From NCBI RefSeq assembly GCF_001939045.1, contig NZ_MKIM01000024.1, positions 392,933 through 456,932 on the forward strand: 64,000 nucleotides of DNA, in the 5' to 3' direction. Both the position numbers and the translations under genes were made by a program. Positions 56,967-64,000 of the stretch are shown here, piece after piece. A model generated the notes under the pieces. It did no database searches, was not told the origin of the DNA, and saw only the letters and a program-made list of their open reading frames with translations. The DNA is from Rhizobium oryziradicis (GTDB lineage Bacteria > Pseudomonadota > Alphaproteobacteria > Rhizobiales > Rhizobiaceae). How positions within the stretch are numbered: position 1 is the stretch's first letter; each line of letters starts with the position of its first letter.

Positions 56967-56993
56967 GGCCGCCTGAGTGGGCGGCCCCTCTTT
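56967..56993 (+). terminator. Hairpin in the pgl-edd gap, possible attenuator
   Basis: GGCCGCC (56967-56973) and GGCGGCC (56980-56986) around TGAGTG, followed by CCTCTTT. It lies 34 bp after the pgl stop in a 195-bp gap and could terminate part of the zwf-pgl transcript or stabilise its 3' end. edd probably has added promoter activity in the same gap. Confidence 0.55.
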
Positions 56994-57128
56994 AAGACCC
57001 TCAATCGGGTCACACCGTGGCTGAAGAGCCTTCATCCGCGCAGTTGCTGTTTGTTTTTATGCATTTCCGGACGCAAAACCGCATCCCACGTTTGCTGGAA
57101 ATGCTCTCATCAGGAAGGATATACCCCT

Positions 57129-58946
57129 ATGAGTGCCGACCGTCGTATTGAGGCTATCACCAAGCGTATTGTTGAGCGCTCCAAGCCAACCCGCGAACCT
57201 TATCTGGAACGGGTTCGCCACGCCTCCACCAAGGGTGTGAAACGCGGTGCGCTGGCCTGTGGCAATCTCGCCCACGGCTTTGCGGTCTGTTCCCCCGGGG
57301 ATAAGGCAGCACTTGCTGGCGACACCGTCCCCAATCTTGGCATTATCACCGCCTATAATGACATGCTCTCAGCCCATCAGCCGTTTGAGCATTTCCCCGA
57401 TCTGATCCGCAAGGCAGCAGCAGAGGTTGGCGGCGTGGCGCAGGTGGCAGGCGGTGTGCCAGCCATGTGCGATGGCGTTACCCAGGGCCAGCCCGGCATG
57501 GAATTGTCGCTGTTTTCGCGCGATATTATTGCCATGGCGGCAGGCATTGGCCTGTCGCACAATATGTTTGATGCGGCCGTGTTTCTCGGCGTCTGCGACA
57601 AAATCGTGCCCGGCCTGATGATTGCCGCCCTCACCTTTGGCCATCTGCCATCCGTGTTCGTTCCGGCTGGTCCGATGACCACAGGCCTGCCCAATGACGA
57701 GAAAAACCGCATTCGCCAGCTCTATGCCGAAGGCAAGGTTGGCCGCGCGGAATTGCTGGAAGCCGAATCCAAATCCTATCACGGTCCCGGCACCTGCACC
57801 TTCTACGGCACTGCCAATTCCAACCAGATGCTGATGGAAATCATGGGCTTTCACATGCCCGGCGCGTCTTTCGTCAATCCCGGCACGCCGCTGCGCGATG
57901 CATTGACCCGCGAAGCCACCAAGCGGGCGCTGGCCATCACAGCCCTTGGCAATGAGTTTACCCCGGCTGGCGAAATGATTGATGAGCGCTCCATCGTCAA
58001 TGGCGTTGTCGGCCTGCACGCCACAGGCGGCTCCACCAACCACACCATGCACCTGATTGCCATGGCGCGTGCGGGCGGCATCCAGCTGACATGGCAGGAT
58101 ATTTCCGATCTCTCCGACATCGTGCCTTTGCTGGCGCGCGTCTATCCCAATGGCTCTGCCGACGTGAACCATTTCCACGCCGCGGGCGGCATGGGCTTTT
58201 TGATCAAGCAATTGCTCAAAGCCGGCTTTGTGCACGATGATGTGCGCACGGTGTTTGGTCAGGGCCTTGCCGCCTACACCATCGAGCCACATCTGAACGA
58301 AGATGGCACCGTGCTGCGCCAGCCATCGCCAGAGCAAAGCGCTGACCCCAAGGTGCTCTCGCAGATTGAAGCGCCATTTCAGGCCAATGGCGGCTTGAAA
58401 ATGCTGACCGGCAACATGGGCAAGGCGGTGATCAAGATTTCCGCCGTCAAGCCGGAGCGCCATATCGTTGAGGCCCCTGCTGTGGTGTTCCACACCCAGC
58501 AGGCGCTGCTGGATGCCTTCAAGGATGGCAAGCTGAACCGCGATTTTGTGGCCGTGGTGCGTTTCCAAGGTCCAAAGGCCAATGGCATGCCGGAGTTGCA
58601 CAAGCTCACACCATCGCTCGGCGTGTTGCAGGACCGTGGCTTCAAGGTGGCCCTGATCACTGATGGCCGCATGTCCGGTGCATCGGGCAAGGTGCCAGCC
58701 GCCATCCATGTCACGCCGGAAGCCGTAGACGGCGGGCCAATCGCCAAGATCAAGGATGGCGATATGATCCGTCTTGATGCCGTGGCGGGAACACTTGAAG
58801 TGCTGATGGATGCATCTGAATTTGCAGCACGACCTGCGATTGTTATAGACCTGTCGGACAATGAATTCGGCATGGGGCGCGAGCTTTTCGCACCATTACG
58901 CCGCCTTGCCGGCCCGGCAGATCAAGGTGCCAGCGTTTTGTTCTAA
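57129..58946 (+). CDS. edd: 6-phosphogluconate dehydratase
   Basis: A 605-residue ILVD/EDD family dehydratase (EC 4.2.1.12) that makes KDPG from 6-phosphogluconate. The start at 57129 has AGGAAGG upstream; frame-open codons before it have no such site. The Fe-S protein pattern includes [68 protein letters not shown] and a final [15 protein letters not shown]. The eda aldolase gene is not in this window. Confidence 0.95.
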   Translation: MSADRRIEAITKRIVERSKPTREPYLERVRHASTKGVKRGALACGNLAHGFAVCSPGDKAALAGDTVPNLGIITAYNDMLSAHQPFEHFPDLIRKAAAEVGGVAQVAGGVPAMCDGVTQGQPGMELSLFSRDIIAMAAGIGLSHNMFDAAVFLGVCDKIVPGLMIAALTFGHLPSVFVPAGPMTTGLPNDEKNRIRQLYAEGKVGRAELLEAESKSYHGPGTCTFYGTANSNQMLMEIMGFHMPGASFVNPGTPLRDALTREATKRALAITALGNEFTPAGEMIDERSIVNGVVGLHATGGSTNHTMHLIAMARAGGIQLTWQDISDLSDIVPLLARVYPNGSADVNHFHAAGGMGFLIKQLLKAGFVHDDVRTVFGQGLAAYTIEPHLNEDGTVLRQPSPEQSADPKVLSQIEAPFQANGGLKMLTGNMGKAVIKISAVKPERHIVEAPAVVFHTQQALLDAFKDGKLNRDFVAVVRFQGPKANGMPELHKLTPSLGVLQDRGFKVALITDGRMSGASGKVPAAIHVTPEAVDGGPIAKIKDGDMIRLDAVAGTLEVLMDASEFAARPAIVIDLSDNEFGMGRELFAPLRRLAGPADQGASVLF

Positions 58947-59457
58947 AGCTTTGGTCTGAAAACAACAACCGAGAGCATCGTGCAATTTCCGATTTTCGGC
59001 ACGATGCTCTTGGCTGACGGGCTGAGATTTTCGAAGTCTCTGTCATGCTCTGACATCTTGGTACTTTAGCCGCAGCGCCGTGCAGCCTTTCAAGACCTGG
59101 GACAGTATCAATTCACAGTGCTGACGGATCGGCAATATTGTCTTTCTTGACGCCCAAAATAGATCAAACGACACATTCATAAAATTTTTTCTCAACTTCG
59201 GTTGAAAGAATAAACCTGTTTAAAATTCTTGAAAAATGACATGTGATTGACACTTATTGTGCCAAAAATTAGCAAAAATCAAATTTATCCAAGGTGAAGA
59301 TTGTTGAGAGCCGTCAATAATAATAGAATTTATTCAATGATTTAAATCTAAAATTGCATTCACTGTTTTTTAAATACACCTTCTGTATTCCCTGCTTTCA
59401 AATTGAATTGAAAGTTGCAGCATGCGCATGCCTGCACGGGAAAGAGGATTTTGAAAA
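58947..59457. other. Long AT-rich intergenic region
   Basis: No gene is visible. It has a perfect 12-bp inverted repeat, AGAGCATCGTGC (58972-58983) and GCACGATGCTCT (58999-59010), after edd, which may act as its terminator though no T tract follows. A remnant of the mosaic repeat seems present: GCAGCGCCGTGCAG near 59071 and a TCAAC-TTCG-GTTGA hairpin near 59187. The last ~200 bp are very AT-rich and probably hold the promoter of the chemoreceptor. Confidence 0.55.
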
Positions 59458-61680
59458 ATGCTCGACAATATGACGCTCACCCAGAAAATTTATGGAGGCT
59501 TTGGCGTTGTCATCGCAATTTTGATGATCATTGCGGGCGCGTCTGTTTACTCCAACACCAGCAGCGGCACGGATTTTTCCAACTATCATCACGCAGCCGA
59601 CCTTTCAAACGAGGCCGGCCATATTCAAACCAATATGCTGGAAGCGCGCCTTGCTTTCTTTAAATACAGACAGCAGCCCTCGCCCCAGAGCATCGACGCA
59701 TTTAAAGCCCGCATGAAGACCGTTGAGGACATCAGCAAGACACTGACAAGCCTGGTGCAGAATGAGTCTGAAAAGTCTGCCGTCGCCGGGTTTGTCACCC
59801 AAATTAAAAATTACAGCAATGCATTTGACACCGTCATTCAGGCTCAGGTTGAGCAGGATGAATTGGTGAATAACAGCCTGGTTGTTTTGGGATCGAATAT
59901 CCTTGGAAATCTGGCGGAGTTGAACAGCCAGCTGATTGCGGCAAAAGATACAGATGCGACCCTGAAGGTCAACACATTGACCTCCTCAATCTATTCTATG
60001 CGCCTCGCCATCACAAAATTCCTTCTCAACAATGATCTTAAAGATTTCGATGCCGGTGTGAACGATTCAAAACGGGCGCTTGCTGAAGGCAAAGAGCTGG
60101 CTGCAACGCTGAAAGCCCCGGAAAACAAGAGAATACTGGAAGCGACATTAACGGATCTCGACAATTACACTCGGGATCTGGAGAAAGTCAAAACGGTCAT
60201 TCTCAAGCGCAATATGGTTATCCATGACGTTTTGAATGTTGTCGGCCCACAAATGGGCTTGGACACAGAGGCTTTCAAGCGCGCTCATCTGGACAAGCAA
60301 GATGCGCTGGGTCCGCAGATTGCAACAGCCATGAGCAATTCGGTCTACACTTCGGAAGTGGCAGCCGCCCTCGCGCTCATCGTCGCCATCGTCCTGTCAC
60401 TGGTCATCGCCCGCAGCATTAACAGCCCCATTGCAACGCTGACGTCTGCCATGGCAAAGCTCGCGGAAAACCAGCTCGACACCGAGGTTCCCGGCACGTC
60501 GCTCAACAATGAAATTGGCAGCATGGCCAAAGCCGTGAATGTCTTCAAACAAAATGCGATTAAGATTCGCAATCTGGCTCTGCAGGAAGCCGCGTTGCAG
60601 GAAGAAAAAGCCGACCTGCAATCCAATATCGCCGGCGTGGTGTCGGCGGCGGTTGCTGGTGACTTCACCAAACGGATCACCAAGCGTTACGACAATCCTG
60701 ATCTGGATGCCTTTGCCCGCAACGTCAACACATTGGTGACATCTGTCGATCAGAGCGTATCCGAGACCAAGCGCGTCATCCTGGCTCTTTCACAGGGTGA
60801 TCTCACAGAGAGCATGGCCGGAACCTACCAAGGTGTGTTCTGCGAGCTGCAAGCCCATGTCAACGAAACCATGGCCACCTTGCGCAGCCTGATGCAGCAG
60901 GTGCGGCAATCGGCAGACGTTATCAATGGTGGTGCGGATGAAATCCGCCAAGCATCCAATGATCTGTCACGCCGCACCGAAACGCAAGCCGCCTCACTGG
61001 AGCAAACATCATCAGCGCTCGAAGAAATCACCGTGGCCGTCAAAACGTCAACGGAGCGGGCGCAGGAATCCAGCCATATGGTCACCGAGGCGCGCCAATA
61101 TGCCGAAAACTCAGCCGATGTTGTCAAGGATGCCACCGCTGCCATGAGCCGGATTGAGCAAGCCTCCAAGGAGATCACCCAGATCATCAATGTGATTGAC
61201 GAAATCGCCTTCCAGACCAATCTTCTGGCCCTCAACGCGGGCGTTGAAGCCGCCCGTGCGGGCGAGGCTGGCAAGGGCTTTGCCGTAGTGGCGCAAGAGG
61301 TACGGGAATTGGCACAGCGCTCGGCAACAGCTGCCAAAGATATCAAGGCGCTGATCACCAAATCCTCCAACGAGGTGGAAACCGGGGTAAAACTGGTGAC
61401 CAGCACCGGAGAAGCTCTGTGGTCAATCCAGCAAAAAGTGGTCGGCATTGCAGCCCAGGTCACCTCCATTGCAACGGCTGCCAACGAGCAATCCACGGGC
61501 CTGAGCGAAGTCAGCACAGCCGTAAACCAGATGGATCAGGTCACACAGCAAAACGCTGCCATGGTTGAAGAGGCCGCTGCCAGCACATCAAAGCTCGCCG
61601 ATGAAACAATCCATCTGCTCAATCTGATTTCTCGCTTCAAGGTCGATGCCAGCGGTTACGGCATGCGTCGCGCCGCCTGA
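59458..61680 (+). CDS. Chemoreceptor with HBM-like sensor
   Basis: A 740-residue methyl-accepting chemotaxis protein. A membrane helix at about 12-32, a helical periplasmic sensor to about residue 300 with [13 protein letters not shown] and [20 protein letters not shown] segments like a helical-bimodular (HBM) sensor, then a second membrane helix (about 302-322). HAMP-like units follow ([20 protein letters not shown], then [15 protein letters not shown]). The signalling hairpin [20 protein letters not shown] is the same as in the other two receptors here. No C-terminal CheR-docking pentapeptide is present. Known HBM ligands are organic acids, and a carboxylate transporter lies downstream. Confidence 0.9.
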   Translation: MLDNMTLTQKIYGGFGVVIAILMIIAGASVYSNTSSGTDFSNYHHAADLSNEAGHIQTNMLEARLAFFKYRQQPSPQSIDAFKARMKTVEDISKTLTSLVQNESEKSAVAGFVTQIKNYSNAFDTVIQAQVEQDELVNNSLVVLGSNILGNLAELNSQLIAAKDTDATLKVNTLTSSIYSMRLAITKFLLNNDLKDFDAGVNDSKRALAEGKELAATLKAPENKRILEATLTDLDNYTRDLEKVKTVILKRNMVIHDVLNVVGPQMGLDTEAFKRAHLDKQDALGPQIATAMSNSVYTSEVAAALALIVAIVLSLVIARSINSPIATLTSAMAKLAENQLDTEVPGTSLNNEIGSMAKAVNVFKQNAIKIRNLALQEAALQEEKADLQSNIAGVVSAAVAGDFTKRITKRYDNPDLDAFARNVNTLVTSVDQSVSETKRVILALSQGDLTESMAGTYQGVFCELQAHVNETMATLRSLMQQVRQSADVINGGADEIRQASNDLSRRTETQAASLEQTSSALEEITVAVKTSTERAQESSHMVTEARQYAENSADVVKDATAAMSRIEQASKEITQIINVIDEIAFQTNLLALNAGVEAARAGEAGKGFAVVAQEVRELAQRSATAAKDIKALITKSSNEVETGVKLVTSTGEALWSIQQKVVGIAAQVTSIATAANEQSTGLSEVSTAVNQMDQVTQQNAAMVEEAAASTSKLADETIHLLNLISRFKVDASGYGMRRAA

Positions 61681-61724
61681 CACCATCATGGTGGCCCGAA
61701 TCAGGGAAGCCTGACAGATTGTAG

Positions 61725-61763
61725 AACACAAACGGCGGGGTCTTGGACCTCGCCGTTTGTGTT
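61725..61763 (+). terminator. Terminator of the HBM-type chemoreceptor
   Basis: AACACAAACGGCG (61725-61737) and CGCCGTTTGTGTT (61751-61763) make a perfect 13-bp stem, with a small inner GGTC/GACC pair. It directly abuts a second palindrome. Confidence 0.75.
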
Positions 61764-61810
61764 TACAGCGTCCTTTGTGCGTCATGCCTGGTGCACAAAG
61801 GACGCTGTAA
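61763..61810. repeat. Perfect 18-bp palindrome of the ACAGCG repeat family
   Basis: TTACAGCGTCCTTTGTGC (61763-61780) and GCACAAAGGACGCTGTAA (61793-61810) pair perfectly around a 12-nt loop. The sequence is related to the TACAGCG arm of the mosaic repeats at 9272 and 15111. It lies 94 bp before the carboxylate transporter gene. Confidence 0.75.
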
Positions 61811-61903
61811 CAGTTTTCATCTGCTTCTGATCACGACGAATTTCAATTTACCTTTTCTGGTGGTTCTATAGAACGAAAGGACGCAGACAGACAGGAGTTC
61901 AGA

Positions 61904-63268
61904 GTGTCTTCATTACCAAACAGCGATCACAACACCAATGGCCAGCCAAGCAGCACGCCTGACGCCTCTGCAACAGGATGGCGGGAAAAATGGTGGCGCA
62001 TTGTGGATATGAAGGTTGGCGTCATTCCCGTGCCAATCTATATTCTGCTTTTTTTGCTGATTGTCGCCTTCACGCTCACCGGCAAGGTGCCGTCAGACCT
62101 GACCATGTCGATTGCAATTTTGTCCTTTGGCGGCTTCTTTTTCATGCAGCTTGGCCGATGGTTGCCCTGGCTGGGGTTGATGGGCGGCGCGGCCATCATG
62201 TGCTTTGTGGTGCCTTCTGCCATGGTGTTTTATGGAATCATTCCGCCACCCGTTGCGCAAGCCATTGATGTTTTTGTCAAAAGCTCGAACTTTCTCTATC
62301 TTTACATCGCCGCCATTATCGTTGGCAGCATTTTGAGCATGGACCGGACCGTTCTGATTGCCGGCTTTTTGAAAATCTTTGTGCCTTTGGCGATCAGCTC
62401 TATCACAGCCATGGTGGTTGGCACGTTGATCGGTATGGCCATGGGCATGACCTTCCAGCGCAGTCTGTTTTTCACCGTTCTGCCCATCATGGCAGGAGGC
62501 TTAGGCGAAGGCGCAATCCCGCTGTCCATGGGCTATTCAGGCGTTCTATCGCAGCCGCAAACCGAGATCTTTGCGCAAATCATCCCGGTGGTCATGCTGG
62601 GCAGTTTTACAGCCGTGGTCGTCTGTGGCCTTCTCAATGTTCTGGGCAAGCGCTATCCCACCCTTACCGGCGAAGGTCGCTTGCAGGCAGGGTTGCTGAA
62701 TGTGGATATCAACCGCAAAACGGCGGCACCTGAACCAATTGATCGAGCCATGATCGCAACGGCTGGCGTGACCATTGTCAGTTTTTATCTGGTGGGTGTT
62801 TTGGCCCAGAGGCTGTTTGATTTCCCCGCCCCCATCACCATGCTGTTTTTGATTGTTGCGGCAAAGCTGGCGCAACTGATTTCGCCAAGCCTTGAAGATG
62901 GTGGTCGCGAGGTCTATGCCTTCTTCTCGCGCATCGTCACATGGCCCCTGCTGTTTGCCATGGGCATTTCCTACACGCCATGGCAGTCCTTTGTCAGCGC
63001 CTTTACGCTCCAAACCGTGGTCACTGTGGTCGCCACCGTATTGACGCTGATTGGAACAGGCTTTGTGACGGCCCGGCTCGTCAAAATGTTTCCCATCGAT
63101 GTAGCCGTGGTGGTTGGCTGTCACAGCGGCCAGGGCGGAACCGGCGATATTGCCATTCTCACCGCTGCAAATCGCATGAGCCTGATGCCATTTTCGCAGA
63201 TTGCCACCCGCATTGGCGGCGCTATCACCGTCACTTGCGCCATTCTGGCGTTCCAGCATCTCGTATAG
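61904..63268 (+). CDS. 2-hydroxycarboxylate transporter (CitS/CimH family)
   Basis: A 454-residue 2HCT-family secondary transporter read from a GTG with AGGAG 6 nt upstream. About 11 hydrophobic segments are seen. The two re-entrant-loop signatures are MAGGLGEGAIPLSMGYS and CHSGQGGTGDIAIL. Members carry citrate or malate with Na+ or H+. The N-terminal ~25 residues are polar and variable. Its partner function with the upstream organic-acid-type chemoreceptor is inference. Confidence 0.92.
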   Translation: MSSLPNSDHNTNGQPSSTPDASATGWREKWWRIVDMKVGVIPVPIYILLFLLIVAFTLTGKVPSDLTMSIAILSFGGFFFMQLGRWLPWLGLMGGAAIMCFVVPSAMVFYGIIPPPVAQAIDVFVKSSNFLYLYIAAIIVGSILSMDRTVLIAGFLKIFVPLAISSITAMVVGTLIGMAMGMTFQRSLFFTVLPIMAGGLGEGAIPLSMGYSGVLSQPQTEIFAQIIPVVMLGSFTAVVVCGLLNVLGKRYPTLTGEGRLQAGLLNVDINRKTAAPEPIDRAMIATAGVTIVSFYLVGVLAQRLFDFPAPITMLFLIVAAKLAQLISPSLEDGGREVYAFFSRIVTWPLLFAMGISYTPWQSFVSAFTLQTVVTVVATVLTLIGTGFVTARLVKMFPIDVAVVVGCHSGQGGTGDIAILTAANRMSLMPFSQIATRIGGAITVTCAILAFQHLV

Positions 63269-63371
63269 AGTCTGTCTGGTTCAAACTGAACCTACCACGC
63301 TCTAAATGTCTTTGTTTTCGTTTGTCTTTTCGGGAAAACCGGATTCCACTTTTCCCTGACAAACTCTAAAG
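63268..63371. repeat. Composite rhizobial mosaic repeat
   Basis: It joins both modules seen elsewhere: AGAGTCTGTCTGGTTCAAAC (as at 4468 and 38195) and a GTTTGTC...GACAAAC palindrome with GGAAAA/TTTTCC arms (as at 34028). Confidence 0.7.
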
Positions 63372-63377
63372 CCAAAA

Positions 63378-63413
63378 AAGAAGCGGCGGGATGATCCATC
63401 CCGCCGCTTCTTT
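63378..63413. terminator. Strong bidirectional terminator
   Basis: AGAAGCGGCGGGATG and CATCCCGCCGCTTCT form a perfect 15-bp stem with a 3-nt loop, with A/T tracts on both sides. It separates the transporter from the convergent DUF2778 gene. Confidence 0.9.
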
Positions 63414-63421
63414 CGTTGGTC

Positions 63422-64000
63422 CTATAGCTTGGCCATATATTTTGGCAGTTCCGACACACTTGGCACCACGATCAATGTCTTGATATCGCCGCGCTTGTAA
63501 GCGCTGAGGAACTTCGGATACTGTTCAAACACCACACAACCACTGGAATCACCGCGAACACGCAGCATGAAGGTGTGGGTCAAAAATCCGTCGCGGCCAT
63601 ACATGTTATTGCCGCCCACTGGCGTCATCCGCAGGGCTTGCACCCCGTGAAAGAGGCTTTCACGCATGGTCAACCGATAGATATTCGGCGGCGTCACGCC
63701 ACGATTTTTGATGTGCGCCGAGCGGGGATTGTCGCGGTTTTCACCACGGCCAGAGTGGGCGCGCAGCTTTTCACCATTGGGCATATACACAGTCGCTGAC
63801 GAAATATCATAAACCGCAACTCCGCTGCCACGACCGGGCAGCGACGCACGCCGACCAAAAATCGATGGGCTATCATCGCCATCCATCGTATCTTCCGAGC
63901 GGGCATAGGCCAACAGCGTCTTGGGTGCCGTGCGTTCCGGGGCTGGCTTCAGCGGAATGGTTTTGGTCGCAGGCGTATCCCCCGCCACACTGCGCTCATC
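63422..64000 (-). CDS. DUF2778 (L,D-transpeptidase-like fold) protein, 5' end beyond window
   Basis: The frame ends at 63422 and is open to the right edge, so the N-terminus lies outside; 193 codons are visible. The C-terminal domain matches DUF2778, a YkuD-like fold: GVAVYDISSATVYMPNGEKL, GRDGFLTHTFML with its His, and GDSSGCVVF with the presumed nucleophile Cys. It is likely to act on peptidoglycan in the periplasm. A Thr/Pro-rich linker precedes the domain. An internal GTG at 63988 is not required as the start. Confidence 0.8.
   Translation of the reverse strand, partial: DERSVAGDTPATKTIPLKPAPERTAPKTLLAYARSEDTMDGDDSPSIFGRRASLPGRGSGVAVYDISSATVYMPNGEKLRAHSGRGENRDNPRSAHIKNRGVTPPNIYRLTMRESLFHGVQALRMTPVGGNNMYGRDGFLTHTFMLRVRGDSSGCVVFEQYPKFLSAYKRGDIKTLIVVPSVSELPKYMAKL

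Noticed and set aside
57369..58709. 446-codon minus-strand frame
   Set aside because: Antisense shadow of edd.

Overview
The window looks like chromosome of a Rhizobiaceae alphaproteobacterium (Rhizobium / Agrobacterium / Allorhizobium type). The supporting signs are an Entner-Doudoroff operon in the order zwf-pgl-edd, a RirA-type Rrf2 iron regulator, a PdhS/PleC-like PAS histidine kinase, a phasin next to acetoacetyl-CoA synthetase, a DUF2778 protein, a tRNA-His with no encoded G-1 (a known alphaproteobacterial trait), and many short intergenic palindromes of the rhizobial mosaic-element kind. No insertion sequence, prophage, CRISPR array or rRNA operon was seen. Species assignment is inference.

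Layout. 1-3202 (-) is one open frame of at least 1067 codons that leaves the left edge: a large exported, probably helical-repeat protein of unknown function. 3430-3704 holds a structured non-coding segment with terminator-like hairpins. 3756-13276 (-) is an accessory metabolic block: DUF1275 protein, Tat-type alpha/beta hydrolase, double VOC protein, DoxX, YtcJ-like amidohydrolase, XapX, isochorismatase-like hydrolase, then three consecutive AraC regulators. 13600-21185 has a TadG-like protein, a DadA-like oxidoreductase, CDP-diacylglycerol pyrophosphatase, RirA, MmsA, a divergent LysR regulator and OsmC. 21186-24028 is a probable nickel/cobalt block (DUF1007, a 7-TM protein and two HupE/UreJ proteins). 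24113-24969 is an orphan membrane-anchored gene beside tRNA-His.

25149-34027 carries phasin, a 1243-residue PAS kinase, acetoacetyl-CoA synthetase and an AsmA protein; the phasin and the synthetase point to polyhydroxybutyrate storage and use. 34093-38134 (-) is the putrescine ABC transporter potFGHI. 38395-41738 pairs a ScfR/RamB-like regulator with divergent aceA (glyoxylate shunt) and a small conserved gene. 41935-42723 is an orphan PD-(D/E)XK nuclease-like gene. 42989-50366 has a soluble PAS chemoreceptor, a rhodanese with a divergent GlxA/FtrA-type regulator, a transmembrane chemoreceptor, a LysR regulator and two tiny genes. 50582-54629 has a YhiN-type flavoprotein and puuA-puuB, which would degrade the putrescine imported by PotFGHI. 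54751-58946 is zwf-pgl-edd. 59458-63268 is a third chemoreceptor and a 2-hydroxycarboxylate transporter. A DUF2778 gene leaves the right edge.

Core carbon metabolism (Entner-Doudoroff, glyoxylate shunt, PHB, valine/inositol breakdown, putrescine use, organic-acid uptake) and chemotaxis dominate. The least explained parts are the left-edge giant gene, the structured RNA-like segment beside it, the amidohydrolase block with its tandem AraC genes, and two low-GC singletons (24113-24856 and 41935-42723).
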